A stretch of DNA of 7,053 nt from Oligoflexia bacterium (GTDB lineage: Bacteria > Bdellovibrionota > UBA1018 > CAIMNF01), in NCBI GenBank assembly GCA_903858975.1, contig CAIOKW010000085.1, positions 1 to 7,053 on the forward strand, given 5' to 3'. Shown in pieces: positions 5,882 to 7,053 of this stretch (within the stretch, counting starts at the first letter, position 1; each line of letters starts with the position of its first letter). A model generated the notes under the pieces. The model searched no databases. It had not been told where the DNA came from and was given only the letters and a program-made list of their open reading frames with translations. Position numbers and translations under genes: made by a program.

Positions 5882-6811
5882 ATGAAAACAACTCCAGCGC
5901 TCTTCACATTTATTGGTTTCCTGTTTTCGTTCCTGGGTGCCTTAACGGCTCGATTCTACCACTCGATTTATCTTAACCAAGAGTCGCTTGGGTATTTCTG
6001 TGTTTTGTTGATTTTACTCGTGTTTGGGGCGTTCTTTTTGGGCCTCACTTGCAAGCATTTGAGTCCGCGGGCGCAATCAGCCCACTCCATTTTTGTGCTC
6101 GGTTTCCTCGCGTTTTTTCCGCTTTTTATGATTCTATGTAAAGTGGAATCCACGCTCAGCCAAAATCTGCTGATGTCTGAAACAACGATTAACGCGTTCT
6201 CAGAAATCAATGGCCATTGTGGAGTCTATGCGGGAAGGGCGATCTTGAAGGTCTATGATCGGAACTTCAGAAGCAATATCTCAGGGGCGCTTAGGGATTA
6301 TGAGATCGGTAATCAATGTAGACTCAAGCATTTTTCGCTCTTAGAATCTGAGAATTTGCTTCGTTGTAGCCCACTGGAAAACAAGATTGACTGCAGTGTG
6401 CGCTGGATGAATGCTTTTGCTGAAAAGGGATTTTGGAATTATAAGTCACGGCTTTTCTTCTACGAAAAGATGGTGGCTCTAGCTGAGGGTGTAAATCACA
6501 AAGAAGAGTCCATGCTTAATTATGCGCTGAAGGATCAAGAACTCGAGATGTCGAGACAAAGCCTTCTGAAGCAGGTGGGGCTTGATGAGGGCGGATCAAA
6601 TCCGCCTCAATCCTTCTCAGACGCAGAAGAGCTTCAGCACCTGGAGCTCACGCTCCAGGTTTTCAATAAAGTTCAAGAAATGACGAAAGACTTAAAGGGT
6701 CGACCTTCTCCGCAGCTACTTCGTTTCCGAGACCTCTACCCAGAGATTCAACAGAAAAAGAATCGACTCGAAGAGCTCAAGAAAAGCGTCAGTTATAATC
6801 CCGCGCAGTAA
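5882..6811 (+). CDS. Uncharacterised three-helix membrane protein with Cys-containing, probably periplasmic C-terminal domain
   Basis: I do not recognise this 309-aa protein. It has three hydrophobic helices at about 7-24, 36-57 and 68-86. Basic residues in the second loop (Lys58, Arg63) suggest the N-terminus is cytoplasmic and everything after residue ~87 is periplasmic. That domain has four cysteines (113, 146, 162, 171), enough for two disulfides; three more (40, 57, 86) lie in or at the ends of helices. Residues ~205-305 are rich in Glu, Lys, Gln and Leu and look helical, possibly coiled-coil (ELQHLELTLQVFNKVQEM; EIQQKKNRLEELKKS). No catalytic motif is visible. The ATG is needed to include the first helix, and no in-frame alternative precedes it. 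However, it has no Shine-Dalgarno and sits six bases after a terminator T-tract, so how it is expressed is unclear. Its 3' end overlaps the opposing gene by 23 nt. Coding is supported by the long frame and coherent membrane topology. Confidence 0.85.
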   Translation: MKTTPALFTFIGFLFSFLGALTARFYHSIYLNQESLGYFCVLLILLVFGAFFLGLTCKHLSPRAQSAHSIFVLGFLAFFPLFMILCKVESTLSQNLLMSETTINAFSEINGHCGVYAGRAILKVYDRNFRSNISGALRDYEIGNQCRLKHFSLLESENLLRCSPLENKIDCSVRWMNAFAEKGFWNYKSRLFFYEKMVALAEGVNHKEESMLNYALKDQELEMSRQSLLKQVGLDEGGSNPPQSFSDAEELQHLELTLQVFNKVQEMTKDLKGRPSPQLLRFRDLYPEIQQKKNRLEELKKSVSYNPAQ

Positions 6812-7053
6812 TTCCATATTTCTCAAGCTTGCGGAGAAGCGTTTTCTTTGGAATGTTAGCGTGAAGAGCTGTTTGATTGATCTTTCCTCGAAATGCTCTC
6901 AGCGCATTAATCAAGAATTGTTTTTCAAACTCTTCTTTGCTCGCTTGGAAGTCGAATTTTTGAATGCTCATTCTAAAGCTCATCGCCTCACCTTCCATAG
7001 GAACAGAGCCTTCTTCGAGGGAGACTTTTGCTACTGCGCTTGCTTCATTTTGA
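6789..7053 (-). CDS. NtrC-family (sigma-54-dependent) regulator, C-terminal Fis-type DNA-binding part (5' end outside window)
   Basis: On the minus strand the frame is open from the window edge to the TGA at 6791-6789, giving 87 codons. The ATG at 6998 is internal, because the frame continues upstream without a stop (QNEASAVAKVSLEEGSVP). The last ~45 residues are a Fis-type helix-turn-helix: FEKQFLINALRAFRGKINQT, then ALHANIPKKTLLRKLEKYGI. This matches the tail of bacterial enhancer-binding proteins (consensus roughly 'A L ... G N . . . A A . . L G I . R . T L . R K L . . Y G'). Family knowledge: such proteins bind upstream DNA and use an AAA+ domain, here expected beyond 7053, to activate sigma-54 RNA polymerase. 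Whether a receiver or other sensor domain is present cannot be seen. A stand-alone Fis-like protein is less likely because of the open upstream frame. The gene converges on and overlaps the membrane-protein gene. Confidence 0.85.
   Translation of the reverse strand, partial: QNEASAVAKVSLEEGSVPMEGEAMSFRMSIQKFDFQASKEEFEKQFLINALRAFRGKINQTALHANIPKKTLLRKLEKYGITARDYN

Noticed and set aside
5968..6210. Minus-strand open frame of 80 codons opposite the orphan membrane protein
   Set aside because: The plus-strand frame has a clear membrane-helix pattern, while the minus translation has no domain and no good start site.
6825..6850. GCTT/AAGC with following T-rich bases as a terminator for the membrane-protein gene
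   Set aside because: The stem is only four pairs and lies within the conserved helix-turn-helix coding sequence of the opposing gene.
6996..6998. ATG at 6998 (minus) as the start of a small stand-alone Fis-like protein
   Set aside because: The frame continues without a stop to the window edge, and the sequence matches the C-terminal tail of NtrC-family regulators.
1..7053. Mobile elements, CRISPR arrays, tRNA or rRNA genes, defence or toxin-antitoxin systems
   Set aside because: I saw no transposase motif, no direct repeat array, no cloverleaf-like segment and no defence-associated domain; the genes are mostly housekeeping.

Overview
The window reads as an ordinary chromosomal core region of a Gram-negative bacterium of moderate GC content. 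It carries seven protein genes, two of them cut by the window edges. Genes for outer-membrane biogenesis (TamB and Omp85 proteins), a periplasmic parvulin and a sigma-54-type regulator tail point to a diderm cell. The six-POTRA Omp85 protein and the Fis-type regulator tail make me favour the Bdellovibrionota or a related former 'deltaproteobacterial' lineage. That assignment is inference from recalled family resemblance, not proven by the sequence.

Layout, left to right. At 3-1349 (+) is the C-terminal end of a TamB-like protein. It overlaps by 4 nt (GTGA) an 855-aa Omp85 protein at 1346-3913 (+). After a 45-nt gap comes the ribosomal pair rplM (3959-4471) and rpsI (4481-4882), closed by a strong rho-independent terminator at 4912-4948. 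A separate unit follows, with a candidate promoter at 4958-4988, a secreted PpiC/SurA-type peptidyl-prolyl isomerase at 5024-5812 and a second strong terminator at 5831-5875. Six bases after its T-tract begins an unrecognised three-helix membrane protein at 5882-6811 (+). Its 3' end overlaps by 23 nt, tail to tail, the 3' end of a minus-strand gene (6789-7053, continuing beyond the window). That gene encodes the Fis-type DNA-binding tail of an NtrC-family regulator.

How they fit together: TamB and its Omp85 partner are thought to form an envelope-spanning conduit for membrane-protein insertion or lipid transport. The parvulin probably assists folding of outer-membrane proteins in the periplasm, so the ribosomal pair sits between two envelope-assembly units. 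L13 and S9 are the usual conserved two-gene ribosomal operon.

I found no mobile element, CRISPR array, tRNA, rRNA, toxin-antitoxin pair or defence locus, and no convincing new multi-gene system. The points worth a second look are the six POTRA domains, the missing Shine-Dalgarno and compact leader of rplM, the orphan membrane protein starting right at a terminator, and the convergent gene overlap.
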